Source: Cytomitobacter sp965233535
GTDB lineage: Bacteria > Pseudomonadota > Alphaproteobacteria > CAJXXZ01 > 1604HC
NCBI GenBank assembly: GCA_965233535.1
Contig: OZ247489.1
Location: forward strand, 310,001-374,000
Direction: 5' to 3'
DNA length: 64,000 bases
Made by a program: the position numbers and the translations under genes. The notes under the pieces were generated by a model, which did not search any database, was not told the DNA's origin, and saw only the letters and a list, made by a program, of their open reading frames with translations. This document shows, piece by piece, positions 26,666 to 35,733 of this stretch (its first letter is position 1; the number at the start of each line of letters is the position of its first letter).

Positions 26666-27982
26666 ATGAGTGAATTGCCAGATATTTTTGTCAATGTTAT
26701 GGAAAATGCCCAAAACTTTCATGATATTGAAGAGGCTTTTCAATTTTGTCGAGATTTATACGAAAATCAAACTGCTCTGTTAATTGAATTAGTAAAAAAT
26801 CAATCTTCAGAAAAGCAAGCTAAGAAAGTTTATTATCCTTATATTGGATTAGTAAAAAAAATAGATAATCAAATATCTTATTATGGGCAAACAATCACAC
26901 AGCCTAAGATGCTCAAAAATGCTTATTTGAACAAATTAAAAGAGATTGTAAAAAATAGTACATCATATCAAATTTTTGTTGGTTATTCTTTATATCCTAT
27001 GTCTTTGGCTTTTGTATGTGAAGATTCATTTAATAGTCTTACAGATAAGCAAAGTCAAAATGTTAGCATGCCTTGTATTAGTAGAATAAGTAAGGGGATG
27101 AGAGAAACTCAAATCAATAAAGAAATTAAGTCGATAGGTTTTTTTCATGCTGAGCATATTGATTATTGTTTGAACCGTTTACATCATTATTGCGGATCAC
27201 ATGCAAATCACTTTCAAAACAATATAGTTTTTACGAATTATAATATGTACATAGATTTTTTTATTACAGATGGTAAAAAATGGGTTGATGAAGGAATGTA
27301 TGAAAGTTTGGTTGGGCCTAATATAGATTACTCTAAGGAGCAAGATCATGTTTCTGATGTTGCATTGCCTCAAATGCCTGCTTACCATCTTAAAAAAGCA
27401 AATGGTGATGGAATTACAATTATTAATGTTGGGGTAGGGCCTAGTAACTCTAAAAACATTACAGATCACTTAGCTGTTTTGTCTCCTAAATCTTGGTTAA
27501 TGTTAGGGCATTGCGCTGGTTTGAAAAGCAATCAAAAGCTTGGAGATTATGTATTAGCTCAAAATTATGGTCGATATGATAATATTTTAGATAAATATGT
27601 ATCAAATAAGATTCCTATACCAAGTTCTGCTGAAATCACACATAGCTTGGAACACAATGTTGTTAAGCATAAATTTAATGGTGAAAAAGTTCATAAAGGT
27701 GCAATTATCACCACTGCAGATAGAAATTGGGAATTTGATTGTGATATGGTGACAGAATTCATAGACTCTAAAGCTATTGCGATAGATATGGAATCTGCAA
27801 CTGTTGCGACAAATGCATTTCGTTTTTCTGTGCCTTGTAGTTCCTTTTTATGCATTTCAGATATGCCACTACATGGAAAGTTAAAACTTAGAGGGATGGC
27901 AAAAAACTTCTACCAAACAAAAGTGAGACATCATTTTAATATAGGAATTGCAGCGATCCGAAACTTATATGAAGACAACTAA
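26666..27982 (+). CDS. amn: AMP nucleosidase
   Basis: Hydrolyses AMP to adenine and ribose 5-phosphate; 438 aa. The N-terminal regulatory domain shows YYPYIGLV, the QTITQPKMLKNAYL equivalent of TTVTRPxLFxxYL, and VGYSLYPMSLAF. The C-terminal nucleoside-phosphorylase-like domain shows VGVGPSNSKNITDHLAVL and IDMESATVATNAFRF, with the catalytic-type Glu in DMESAT. The gene overlaps rpe by 14 bp. Together they suggest that host-derived or recycled adenylate is broken down to feed the pentose phosphate pool. The transcript is probably leaderless. Confidence 0.88.
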   Translation: MSELPDIFVNVMENAQNFHDIEEAFQFCRDLYENQTALLIELVKNQSSEKQAKKVYYPYIGLVKKIDNQISYYGQTITQPKMLKNAYLNKLKEIVKNSTSYQIFVGYSLYPMSLAFVCEDSFNSLTDKQSQNVSMPCISRISKGMRETQINKEIKSIGFFHAEHIDYCLNRLHHYCGSHANHFQNNIVFTNYNMYIDFFITDGKKWVDEGMYESLVGPNIDYSKEQDHVSDVALPQMPAYHLKKANGDGITIINVGVGPSNSKNITDHLAVLSPKSWLMLGHCAGLKSNQKLGDYVLAQNYGRYDNILDKYVSNKIPIPSSAEITHSLEHNVVKHKFNGEKVHKGAIITTADRNWEFDCDMVTEFIDSKAIAIDMESATVATNAFRFSVPCSSFLCISDMPLHGKLKLRGMAKNFYQTKVRHHFNIGIAAIRNLYEDN

Positions 27983-28577
27983 AATTTTCCCATCAATTTT
28001 TGCTTTTAAAACTTTGGACATTGGCCAAGAGATCAAGAAATTTGATGAATTAGCATCAGGGTTTCATATTGATATTATGGATGGGCAGTATGTTTCTAAT
28101 TTTGCTTTTCCAATTTATATGCTTGAAATGCTAAAGAAATATACAAAAAAACCTATTCATATTCATGCAATGATGTACATAGATAACTATGTTTCTCAGT
28201 TAATTGCTTGTAACCCAGAGATTATATATTTTCACCCTGATTCTGCAGATATGCCTGAAAATATTTTGGCGCAAATTCAAGAATCTACAACAGCTGGAAT
28301 TGCAATTACTGATATATGTGAAGTGAAGGTATATGCTGAATTAATCAGAAAAGTGGATAATATTTTGTTTATGACAGTGCAACCGGGTAGGTGTGGACAA
28401 AAATTTATAGAAAGCAAAATAGATGATTTAGTAAAATTAAAAAAAATGTTTCCTCATAAAAATATAATAGTAGACGGTGGAATAAATGCATATGTTTTGA
28501 AAAAAATACATGTAAATATAAATGGAGCTGTTGTTGGGTCTAGTTTGTATGATCCAAATTTTATTAACAAACTTTAG
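27969..28577 (+). CDS. rpe: Ribulose-phosphate 3-epimerase
   Basis: TIM-barrel enzyme that interconverts ribulose 5-phosphate and xylulose 5-phosphate. PSIFAFKTLDIGQEI (strand 1), HIDIMDGQYVSN (metal-binding His/Asp), MTVQPGRCGQKF and IVDGGINA (catalytic Asp) are conserved. A TTG at 27948 would add seven residues, but the ATG at 27969 fits the family start, giving 202 aa. It overlaps the end of amn by 14 bp, so translation is probably coupled. No Shine-Dalgarno sequence is evident. Confidence 0.92.
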   Translation: MKTTKIFPSIFAFKTLDIGQEIKKFDELASGFHIDIMDGQYVSNFAFPIYMLEMLKKYTKKPIHIHAMMYIDNYVSQLIACNPEIIYFHPDSADMPENILAQIQESTTAGIAITDICEVKVYAELIRKVDNILFMTVQPGRCGQKFIESKIDDLVKLKKMFPHKNIIVDGGINAYVLKKIHVNINGAVVGSSLYDPNFINKL

Positions 28578-28661
28578 ATTTTTTAATTTTCATGATTGAT
28601 TAATAAAAAAATTGATCCTGCGCATACTAAGTTTAAGAAGTAAATGCTACCATATGATTAG

Positions 28662-30908
28662 ATGAATAATTCGATTAAAACTAAATTTGCACAAATTGCG
28701 ATTATTGGAGCACCTAATGTTGGAAAATCCAGCTTATTAAACTATTGGCTTGATACAAAAGTCAGTATTGTATCCTCTAAACCGCATACAACAAGAAACT
28801 CTATTTTTGGAGCTGTAACTAAGGATGAAACACAAGTTGTTTTTGTAGACACTCCAGGTTTTGCCAGAACAGGTGGAATGTGGGGTACACATTTATCTGA
28901 GTCTTTGGAAAATGCATTTAAGGATGTTGAGATCATTTTGCTTGTAATAGATGCTAAGAAGCCATTGAAATTAGGGACTGAAATTTTACTTGATTTATCT
29001 TTAAAATCTAATAAAAAAGTATTTGTAACCATTCATAAATCTGATGCTGCAAATAAAAATGAGTTAATCAAAGTAGCGCAATGGGTTAAAGATAGAGGAT
29101 ATACAGATTCAGTATTTTTAACATCAACTAACAATCATGAAGGTGTAGAAGAGTTGTTAGCAAAAATGTTTGAACAAACTAAAGAAGGAGCATGGCTTTT
29201 TCATAAAGGTGAAAAAACAAATATAAAAAGAGAGTGGATGGGGGCAGAATGTGTAAGAGAAAAATCATTTTACATTCTTCATCAAGAAATACCTTTTAAC
29301 TTAGGTGTATTGCCATGTAAGTGGAGCTTTGATGATCCAAAAAAACCTTGGAGCTTACATGTAGATTTAGTGGTTAACAAACCTGGTCATAAAAAAATAG
29401 TTATAGGTAGTAAAGCTTCTGTATTGAAAGAAATCGGTTCTGCTGCAAGAGCAGAGTTAATGACTCAGTGGGGTAAAGGAAGTTTATTTATTAATGTTAG
29501 AGTAGATAAAAACTTTAAAGATAACGTAGTATCTGTATACGATTCCTCATATTTTAGTAAGTTTGTTAATCAAACTGATAAAGAGCCAATTTCTAACTCT
29601 TCAATATTTAAATCACAAATTGACTCAGTTGCAGTTGATAAATCTTCTGAATTGTTAGATGATGAATGTATAATGAATAAATTACATAATACTGACTCGT
29701 CAAACGATGATACAGCTCAAAACATAACAAGTGATGTATCTTCAGATGATCAATCTGTAGCTAATGCTTCTGATAAGGCAACAGAAAATGTTGAGTCTAC
29801 AGTTGATACTTCTGATGAAACAGAAATGGAATCAGCAAAAAGCGATGACTCTGACAATGAAACAGAAATGGAATCAGCAAAAAGCGATGATTCTGACAAT
29901 GAAACAGAAAATGTTGAATCTTCAAACATTTCTAATGAGACAAGAGACAGATCTGATTCTCAATCTGACAGAAGATCAAGTAACAGACCTATGAGATCTG
30001 ACAGAGGTTCAAGCGATAGATCCGATAGAGGACGATCTGGTGGATTTAGATCTGACAGAGGATCAAGCTTTGGCGGAGACAGAGGCGGAAGATCATTTGG
30101 ATCAGACAGACCTTCATCAGGTGGATTTAGATCTGACAGAGGACCTAGCGATAGAGGTGGTTTTGGCGGAGACAGAGGAAGACCTAGCTTTGGAGATAGA
30201 CCATCATCAGGTGGATTTAGATCAGACAGAGGACCTAGCGATAGAGGATCAAGAAGCTTTGGCGGAGACAGAGGCGGAAGATCATTTGGATCAGACAGAC
30301 CTTCAGGTGACAGACCAAGCTTTGGTGACAGAGGCGGAAGATCATTTGGATCAGACAGGCCTTCAGGTGACAGACCTCGTTTTAACGATAGAGGAGACAG
30401 AGGCGGAAGACCAAGTTTTGGTGACAGACCATCATCAGGTGGATTTAGATCTGACAGAGGATCAAGCTTTGGTGGTGGAAGATCATTTGGATCAGACAGA
30501 CCTTCAGGTGATAGAGGTGGTTTTGGTGGAGACAGAGGAAGACCAAGTTTTGGTGACAGACCATCTGGAGACAGACCTCGTTTTAACGATAGAGGAGACA
30601 GAGGCGGAAGATCATTCGGATCAGACAGACCTTCAGGCGACAGAGGTGGTTTTGGCGGAGACAGAGGCGGAAGACCAAGTTTTGGTGATAAACCTCGTTT
30701 TAACGATAGAGGAGACAGAGGCGGAAGATCATTTGGATCAGACAGACCTTCAGGCGACAGACCTCGTTTTAACGACAGAGGAGATAGAGGCGGAAGACCT
30801 AGCTTTGGTGACAGACCAAACAGATCTGATGATAGAAGATCAAGCGATAGACCTAGTTTTAAGTCTGACAGCCCAGCTTCAGCTCCAAAACCATCAACTT
30901 CTGAATAA
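28662..30908 (+). CDS. era: GTPase Era with long RGG-like C-terminal tail
   Basis: Ribosome-assembly GTPase that binds the 3' end of 16S rRNA. Residues 1-300 are a standard Era: GAPNVGKSSLLN (G1), TTRNSIFG (G2), VDTPGF (G3), a degenerate G4 near TIHKSD, and a KH domain with KPGHKKIVIGSKASVLKEIG. The protein should end near residue 300 but continues to 748. Residues about 320-430 are acidic (Ser/Asp/Glu). Residues about 440-735 are a dense Arg/Gly/Asp/Ser/Phe repeat (RSDRGGF, GGDRGGRSFGSDRPSG, PRFNDRGDRGG). This tail should be disordered and RNA-binding. I know of no common Era variant like this. Confidence 0.93.
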   Translation: MNNSIKTKFAQIAIIGAPNVGKSSLLNYWLDTKVSIVSSKPHTTRNSIFGAVTKDETQVVFVDTPGFARTGGMWGTHLSESLENAFKDVEIILLVIDAKKPLKLGTEILLDLSLKSNKKVFVTIHKSDAANKNELIKVAQWVKDRGYTDSVFLTSTNNHEGVEELLAKMFEQTKEGAWLFHKGEKTNIKREWMGAECVREKSFYILHQEIPFNLGVLPCKWSFDDPKKPWSLHVDLVVNKPGHKKIVIGSKASVLKEIGSAARAELMTQWGKGSLFINVRVDKNFKDNVVSVYDSSYFSKFVNQTDKEPISNSSIFKSQIDSVAVDKSSELLDDECIMNKLHNTDSSNDDTAQNITSDVSSDDQSVANASDKATENVESTVDTSDETEMESAKSDDSDNETEMESAKSDDSDNETENVESSNISNETRDRSDSQSDRRSSNRPMRSDRGSSDRSDRGRSGGFRSDRGSSFGGDRGGRSFGSDRPSSGGFRSDRGPSDRGGFGGDRGRPSFGDRPSSGGFRSDRGPSDRGSRSFGGDRGGRSFGSDRPSGDRPSFGDRGGRSFGSDRPSGDRPRFNDRGDRGGRPSFGDRPSSGGFRSDRGSSFGGGRSFGSDRPSGDRGGFGGDRGRPSFGDRPSGDRPRFNDRGDRGGRSFGSDRPSGDRGGFGGDRGGRPSFGDKPRFNDRGDRGGRSFGSDRPSGDRPRFNDRGDRGGRPSFGDRPNRSDDRRSSDRPSFKSDSPASAPKPSTSE
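30000..30840 (+). repeat. Degenerate short tandem repeats encoding the Era RGG-like tail
   Basis: The coding sequence is built from shuffled units such as GGAGACAGAGGCGGAAGA, TCATTTGGATCAGACAGA and CCTCGTTTTAACGATAGA. It is internally repetitive at DNA level with few synonymous differences, so it has expanded recently. The repeats keep a second frame open (about 30040-30918), which I regard as an artefact. Confidence 0.85.
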
Positions 30909-31120
30909 TAATATTTAGTTGTTTTTAACTTAATAATAGTGAGTTTTTTTACTCATGGACATTATGAGCATAAAATAAATTTTTTCCTGTTTAATTATTA
31001 TTTTGATTTTCAGATTGTTTTTTATCAAAATCAAAGTATACCTATAACCTTTTATTAAAAGAAATATGATTTGTAGTGATTAATTTTATAAAATTAAGAA
31101 TATATGAGTAATTTTTTTTA

Positions 31121-31684
31121 CTATGATTGATGAATGTGATGCCATTGAGGGCAGGTAGTTAGATGATCGTTAACCATGCCAATATCTTGCATATATGCGT
31201 AAATAATTTTTGACCCTACAAATGACATTCCTCGTTTTTTTAAATCTTTTGATAAAAGATCACTTTCATCTGTATAATTAGGGACATCTTCAAATGTTTT
31301 CCATGTATTTTTAATTTGTTTGAAACCAACATAACTCCATACATATTTATCAAAGCTACCATATTCTTTTTGTATTTTTAGAAAAATTTGAGCATTTTTG
31401 CGAGTTGAGTATACTTTTAATTTATTTCTGACTATACCTACATTTTGTAATTGTGTATTCAAATCTTCATCTGTCATATTCGCAACTAAATTCGGATCAA
31501 AATTCAAAAATGCTTTTCTGTAATTTTCTCGTTTATTTAGTATGATTTCCCAGCTTAATCCAGCATGAGCACCTTCCAAAATTAGAGATTCAAACAGTTT
31601 TATATCATCATGAACCTGAACTCCCCATTCATTGTCATGATAGTGTGAGTACAGTTTTTTACCCGATCCAAAGCATCTTTTCAT
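31121..31684 (-). CDS. tag: DNA-3-methyladenine glycosylase I
   Basis: Base-excision repair enzyme that removes 3-methyladenine from DNA. RCFGSGKKLYSHYHDNEWG, LFESLILEGAHAGLSW and MSFVGSKIIYAYMQDIGMVNDH are typical of Tag, including the Cys and two His of the structural zinc site (RC near the start, YHD, and HLTTC near the end). The frame is open from 31717, but the family start MKRC and a TACAAT box 5 nt upstream place the start at 31684, giving 187 aa. It stands alone, upstream of tRNA-fMet on the same strand. Confidence 0.92.
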   Translation of the reverse strand: MKRCFGSGKKLYSHYHDNEWGVQVHDDIKLFESLILEGAHAGLSWEIILNKRENYRKAFLNFDPNLVANMTDEDLNTQLQNVGIVRNKLKVYSTRKNAQIFLKIQKEYGSFDKYVWSYVGFKQIKNTWKTFEDVPNYTDESDLLSKDLKKRGMSFVGSKIIYAYMQDIGMVNDHLTTCPQWHHIHQS

Positions 31685-31689
31685 AATGT

Positions 31690-31695
31690 ATTGTA
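31690..31695 (-). promoter_or_regulatory. -10 element of tag, leaderless geometry
   Basis: TACAAT on the minus strand, 5 nt before the ATG at 31684, with TTGTTA 16 nt upstream. It overlaps the apparent N-terminal extension. Confidence 0.5.
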
Positions 31696-31781
31696 ATCTT
31701 AGTGATGATTTTAACAAGAGATAAGTCTAAATATTTTTATTAAATTATTCAAAAAAAGAAAATATTAGAAATTGAAAAATG

Positions 31782-31856
31782 TTGCGGGAGTAGGATTTGA
31801 ACCTACGGCCTTCAGGTTATGAACCTGACGAGCTAACCAGGCTGCTCTATCCCGCA
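31782..31856 (-). tRNA. tRNA-fMet (CAT), initiator
   Basis: Cloverleaf with anticodon CAT in loop TTCATAA and T-loop GGTTCAAATCC. Initiator features are a weak U1-A72 end pair, an A11-U24 pair in the D-stem, and two G-C pairs next to the anticodon loop (the third is A-U). CCA is not encoded. It is on the minus strand, behind its own promoter. Confidence 0.9.
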
Positions 31857-31861
31857 ATTCC

Positions 31862-31890
31862 ATTCTATGAAATCATGATTGTTTTTGCAA
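31862..31890 (-). promoter_or_regulatory. Promoter of tRNA-fMet
   Basis: On the minus strand TTGCAA (31885-31890), a 17-nt spacer and TAGAAT (31862-31867), ending 5 nt before the tRNA. Confidence 0.6.
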
Positions 31891-32117
31891 CCCCAATCTG
31901 TAAATTTATTTGATAAATAACTAATGTTAAGGGTGAAAAATCTTATTTATTTATAGTAAAATTCATTAAAGTAAATATTGTTGCACTAACATGCCCATAG
32001 TTAACCTGTGAATTTAACTTCAAAATGTTACTTAAAAGTAAAGAAATTCATATTTTATGACAAACTTATCTATAAGCTTTTTAATGTCATTTTTTTTGTA
32101 AATTTCATGAAAAAACA

Positions 32118-32146
32118 TGGACAAACACCGTGCATTATGATATAAA
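32118..32146 (+). promoter_or_regulatory. Promoter of tRNA-Leu-tig-clpP-clpX
   Basis: TGGACA (32118-32123), a 17-nt spacer and TATAAA (32141-32146), ending 9 nt before the tRNA. No other promoter is apparent before tig. Confidence 0.6.
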
Positions 32147-32155
32147 TTTTGGCGA

Positions 32156-32239
32156 GCGGATGTGGTGAAATGGTAGACACGTTAGATTTAGGTTCTGATG
32201 GCGCAAGCTGTGGGGGTTCAAGTCCCTTCATCCGTACCA
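32156..32239 (+). tRNA. tRNA-Leu (TAG)
   Basis: 84-nt class II tRNA with a long variable arm (GATGGCGCAAGCTG). Anticodon TAG sits in loop TTTAGGT. The acceptor GCGGATG pairs with CATCCGT, and CCA is encoded, unlike the other tRNAs here. It ends only 19 nt before tig and is probably on the same transcript. Confidence 0.93.
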
Positions 32240-32245
32240 AAACAC

Positions 32246-32251
32246 AAGGAG
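32246..32251 (+). promoter_or_regulatory. Shine-Dalgarno of tig
   Basis: AAGGAG with 7 nt to the ATG: a canonical site, as expected for a gene behind a tRNA on the same transcript. Confidence 0.75.
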
Positions 32252-32258
32252 CAAGAAA

Positions 32259-33875
32259 ATGAATTTATCCTATGAAAATATACTAAGCGGAGTTGAGTAT
32301 AACTTAGTTTCTTCGGAAGGTTTGAGTAGGGTATACGAAGTCAAAATTGATCATAGTAAATTTGCTGATTTAATGAGTGATTTTTTTGTAGAAACACAAA
32401 AAACATATACTACAAAATACTTTAATAGAGCTGGTAAGGTTCCTCTATCTATCGTTAAGAATGATTTTGCACAAAAGGCGTTTTCACATGTTGTAAGTTC
32501 AGTAGCATCAAAAGTTCTTGAAAAGTTAGATGAGAAATTTTTAGGTGAGCCTAATGTATCAGTCACAGAGTATTATGATGAAAAAGATTCTAGTAAAAAT
32601 CCATCTATTACTTTGACTTTAAATAAGGAGCCGGAAGTTCCAGAGATTGATTTTAAAGAAGTAAGTATAATTGATCCGCAAGTTGAAGTTTCTGATGAAG
32701 ATGTTGAAAATGAAATGAAAGCATGGGCTGATAATAATGAACGTGGAGTTGAATTGTCTGAAAAGCGTTCAGCTAAGATGGGGGATACTCTTGTCATTTC
32801 TATGTCTTTATTAGACAAATCAAAAGGCGCTGCTGATAAGCAATCATTTAATGTAAAGCTTGGCGCTGGAATGTTTGTGAAAGAAATTGAAGATAAACTT
32901 GTTGGTAAAAATGAGGGAGAGAAAGTTCCTCATACTGTTACAGTTCCTAAAGATGCCGCTACTAACAAAAATTTCCCTTCTGATATGAAAAGATTTGCTG
33001 GTAAAGATTTAGCAGTGAATTTAATTGTTGAAAAAATCATGGAAACAAAAAACTATGAAGTTGATGTAGAAATGGCTAAAAAGTTTGGATGCTCATCTGT
33101 AGAAAGATGTAAGGCACATTTTAGATCTATGATGGAAAAGAAAGTTAATGATTCAGCATTTATGTATAAGAAACATCAACTTTCAAAAATTTTAGATGAG
33201 AAATTGAATTTTGAAGTTCCTGTATCAGCGTTAAAAATAGAAACTCAAGCTTTTTGGAATAGATTTTTAGCAAAATTTAATCTTACACGAGAAACAATGT
33301 TTAACTATGATGAAATTAAAATGTTGTTTACAAGTATTCAAAGTGCTGGATATTTGAAAGATAAAACTTTTGAAGATATTGATAATCATTACTTAGCTGT
33401 TGCAAGTAGAAGATTGAAATTTTTCTTTGTAATGAAGGAAATACAAGGTAAATTTAATGTTGCTTTGACAAAAGAAGACCTTGATCAAGAAATTATGAAT
33501 AGATCTTCTGATTTTAAGGGTGGTTTGGCAGAAGCTGTGAATCACTACGAAAAAAACAAGTCTGCTCAAAGAGATTTAGAAAATATTGTTCTTGAAGATA
33601 AAATTGTGAATGAAGTGTTATTGAAAATCAGTATCAAATCAGAAAAAATGGATGTTCAAAGCTTATTTAATAAGTTGTCAGAAATTGTAAAAGAATTAGA
33701 TATTAAGATTGAAAATCCAGTTGATTCTGAAGAAATTGAAGGTAAGTCTGAGTCTGCAGAAAAAGTTGAATCATCAGATTCTGAGTCAACTTCTAAAGTT
33801 AAAAAAGTTACAGCAAAAAAGGTAGCAAAAAAACCTGTAGCTAAAAAGACAACAAAAAAGTCTGAAAAGGAATAA
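32259..33875 (+). CDS. tig: Trigger factor with Lys-rich C-terminal tail
   Basis: Ribosome-bound chaperone and peptidyl-prolyl isomerase, 538 aa. GLSRVYEVKI at the start and FNRAGKVPLSIV (equivalent of the GFRxGKxP ribosome-docking loop) mark the tail-binding domain. A FKBP-like segment follows (about 165-260, KMGDTLVISMSL), then the helical chaperone arms. The family usually ends at about 430-490 aa. Here residues about 480-538 are an extra tail, acidic first and then KKVTAKKVAKKPVAKKTTKK, resembling histone H1-like nucleic-acid-binding tails. It heads the usual tig-clpP-clpX cluster, co-transcribed behind tRNA-Leu. Confidence 0.93.
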   Translation: MNLSYENILSGVEYNLVSSEGLSRVYEVKIDHSKFADLMSDFFVETQKTYTTKYFNRAGKVPLSIVKNDFAQKAFSHVVSSVASKVLEKLDEKFLGEPNVSVTEYYDEKDSSKNPSITLTLNKEPEVPEIDFKEVSIIDPQVEVSDEDVENEMKAWADNNERGVELSEKRSAKMGDTLVISMSLLDKSKGAADKQSFNVKLGAGMFVKEIEDKLVGKNEGEKVPHTVTVPKDAATNKNFPSDMKRFAGKDLAVNLIVEKIMETKNYEVDVEMAKKFGCSSVERCKAHFRSMMEKKVNDSAFMYKKHQLSKILDEKLNFEVPVSALKIETQAFWNRFLAKFNLTRETMFNYDEIKMLFTSIQSAGYLKDKTFEDIDNHYLAVASRRLKFFFVMKEIQGKFNVALTKEDLDQEIMNRSSDFKGGLAEAVNHYEKNKSAQRDLENIVLEDKIVNEVLLKISIKSEKMDVQSLFNKLSEIVKELDIKIENPVDSEEIEGKSESAEKVESSDSESTSKVKKVTAKKVAKKPVAKKTTKKSEKE

Positions 33876-33881
33876 TGCATA

Positions 33882-34478
33882 ATGAATTTGATTCCAGTAG
33901 TTATAGAAAAAACAGCAAAAGGTGATCGTTCTTACGATATATATTCACGTCTTTTAAAAGAAAGAATTATTTTTCTTACAGGAGAAATTAATGATGATAT
34001 TTCTACGTTAATTTGTTCTCAGTTGCTTTTTTTAGAAGCTGAGAGTCGAGATCAGGATGTGTTTATATATATAAACTCTCCAGGTGGATCAGTAACATCT
34101 GCATTAGCCATATATGACACCATGATGTTTATTAGTCCAAAAGTGAATACTATTTGTTTAGGACAAGCTTGTTCTGCAGCATCTATGCTTTTATGTGCTG
34201 GAAACAAAAGATTTATGTTGAAAAATTCTAGAGTTCTATTGCATCAACCTTTGGGTCAAATGAAAGGTCAAGCTCGAGATCTTGAATTATATGTTGAGGA
34301 AATACAAAAATTAAAAACAATTGTATCTAATATATATCATGAACATACAGGGATTGCTTTAAAAGAGTTAGATAAAATTTTTGATAGAGACACAATATAT
34401 AGGTCAGAAGAAGCAATTAAAATGAATATAGTAGATGAAATTGTGGCAAACAGAAAAAGTATAGAAATTAATACTTGA
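33882..34478 (+). CDS. clpP: ATP-dependent Clp protease proteolytic subunit
   Basis: Serine protease that forms the double-heptamer ClpP chamber; 198 aa, normal length. The catalytic Ser is in GQACSAASMLL, the His in LLHQPLGQ, and the Asp is near FDRDT. YINSPGGSVTSALAIYD is the conserved oxyanion-side segment. It begins 6 bp after the tig stop codon, with AAGG upstream inside the tig end. It works with ClpX encoded next. Confidence 0.97.
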   Translation: MNLIPVVIEKTAKGDRSYDIYSRLLKERIIFLTGEINDDISTLICSQLLFLEAESRDQDVFIYINSPGGSVTSALAIYDTMMFISPKVNTICLGQACSAASMLLCAGNKRFMLKNSRVLLHQPLGQMKGQARDLELYVEEIQKLKTIVSNIYHEHTGIALKELDKIFDRDTIYRSEEAIKMNIVDEIVANRKSIEINT

Positions 34479-34527
34479 AGAAAGTTTTTTTAACTATATT
34501 GTATACAAAGTAAGGTAGGTTTTTTTT

Positions 34528-35733
34528 ATGACAATAAAACAAGAAAAAGTTCCAGTAATATGTTCATTTTGTTATAAAGATCAACATTGTGTAGATAAGC
34601 TTATAGCTGCTCCATCTTCGGTCTTTATATGTAATGAGTGTGTAGACTTGTGTACTAAAATGATACAAAAATATAAAACTTCTTTATCAACTGAGATTGA
34701 GACTCCATATCCTTACCAAATTAAAAAAAAGTTAGATGAATATGTAGTAGGGCAGGATATAGCGAAAAAAATACTTTCAGTAGCTGTTTTTAATCATTAC
34801 AAGAGAATTGTTAGTGAAAAAGAGTGTGATGATGAGGTTGAAATAGAAAAGTCTAATATTTTACTTATTGGGCCTACTGGGTCGGGGAAAACATATTTAG
34901 CAAGAATTTTAGCTAAAATTCTGAATGTTCCATTTATTATTACAGATGCAACTTCACTTACAGAGGCAGGTTATGTTGGGGAAGATGTAGAAAGCATGTT
35001 ATATAAGTTGCTCCAAGCTGCTGATTATAATTTAGAAATGGCGCAAAAAGGTATTATCTATATTGATGAAATTGATAAAATAGCTAAAACTTCTGAAAAT
35101 CGCTCTATATCTCGTGATGTATCTGGTGAAGGTGTGCAGCAAGCATTATTAAAAATAATTGAAGGTTCAACAGTTTCGTTGCCACAGAAAATGCAGAAAA
35201 AAGGGCAAGAACACTCTTCTATGAATACAAAAGATATCTTGTTTATTTGCGGAGGAGCATTTAGTGGCTTAGATGAGATTGTTAATGCTTCAGATGCTCA
35301 AAAAATAGGTTTCGAAACTCCAGTTGTGAGTGAAAACAAGGAAAAAAGGAATGTTGAAATAAAAGATCTAGTGAAGTTTGGTTTGATTCCAGAATTAGTT
35401 GGTCGTTTGCCTGTGGTTGCACAATTAGAACATTTTGATAAAGCTGCTTTAATACGTATTATGAAAGAAACAAAAAACTCTATTATAAAGCAATACTCTA
35501 GCTTGTTCTCATTGAGCAATGTGAAACTTGATTTTACAGAAGAAGCTATGGACCTAGTTGCAGAGGAAGCTATAAAGAAAAAAACAGGGGCTAGGGCTCT
35601 TAAATCAGTCCTGGAGAATATATTCTTAGAGCCTATGTTTATGCTTACAGAAGATTCTAACCATGACCTTGTGATTGACAAAGAATATCTTGAAACAAAT
35701 GAAAATTTAGGATTTGCAAAAAACACAGCTTAA
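34528..35733 (+). CDS. clpX: ATP-dependent Clp protease ATP-binding subunit ClpX
   Basis: AAA+ unfoldase that feeds ClpP; 401 aa. The N-terminal zinc-binding domain has four Cys (CSFCYKDQHC and FICNECVDLC). Walker A is GPTGSGKT and Walker B is IIYIDEIDK. The pore loop region is GYVGEDVES and sensor 2 is in KKKTGARALKS. An AAGGTAGG purine run lies 8 nt or more before the ATG, so it has an ordinary ribosome binding site. A lon gene, often next in this cluster, is absent here. Confidence 0.97.
   Translation: MTIKQEKVPVICSFCYKDQHCVDKLIAAPSSVFICNECVDLCTKMIQKYKTSLSTEIETPYPYQIKKKLDEYVVGQDIAKKILSVAVFNHYKRIVSEKECDDEVEIEKSNILLIGPTGSGKTYLARILAKILNVPFIITDATSLTEAGYVGEDVESMLYKLLQAADYNLEMAQKGIIYIDEIDKIAKTSENRSISRDVSGEGVQQALLKIIEGSTVSLPQKMQKKGQEHSSMNTKDILFICGGAFSGLDEIVNASDAQKIGFETPVVSENKEKRNVEIKDLVKFGLIPELVGRLPVVAQLEHFDKAALIRIMKETKNSIIKQYSSLFSLSNVKLDFTEEAMDLVAEEAIKKKTGARALKSVLENIFLEPMFMLTEDSNHDLVIDKEYLETNENLGFAKNTA

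Noticed and set aside
30040..30918. 292-codon open frame overlapping the era tail, and a shorter one at 29764
   Set aside because: Same cause as in infB: repeat units such as GATCAGACAGA leave the second frame open. No independent start signal was seen.
30940..30965. Possible terminator hairpin after era (GTGAG, T-run, ACTCA)
   Set aside because: The stem is only about 5 bp and the T-run is in the loop, not after the stem; not a credible Rho-independent terminator.
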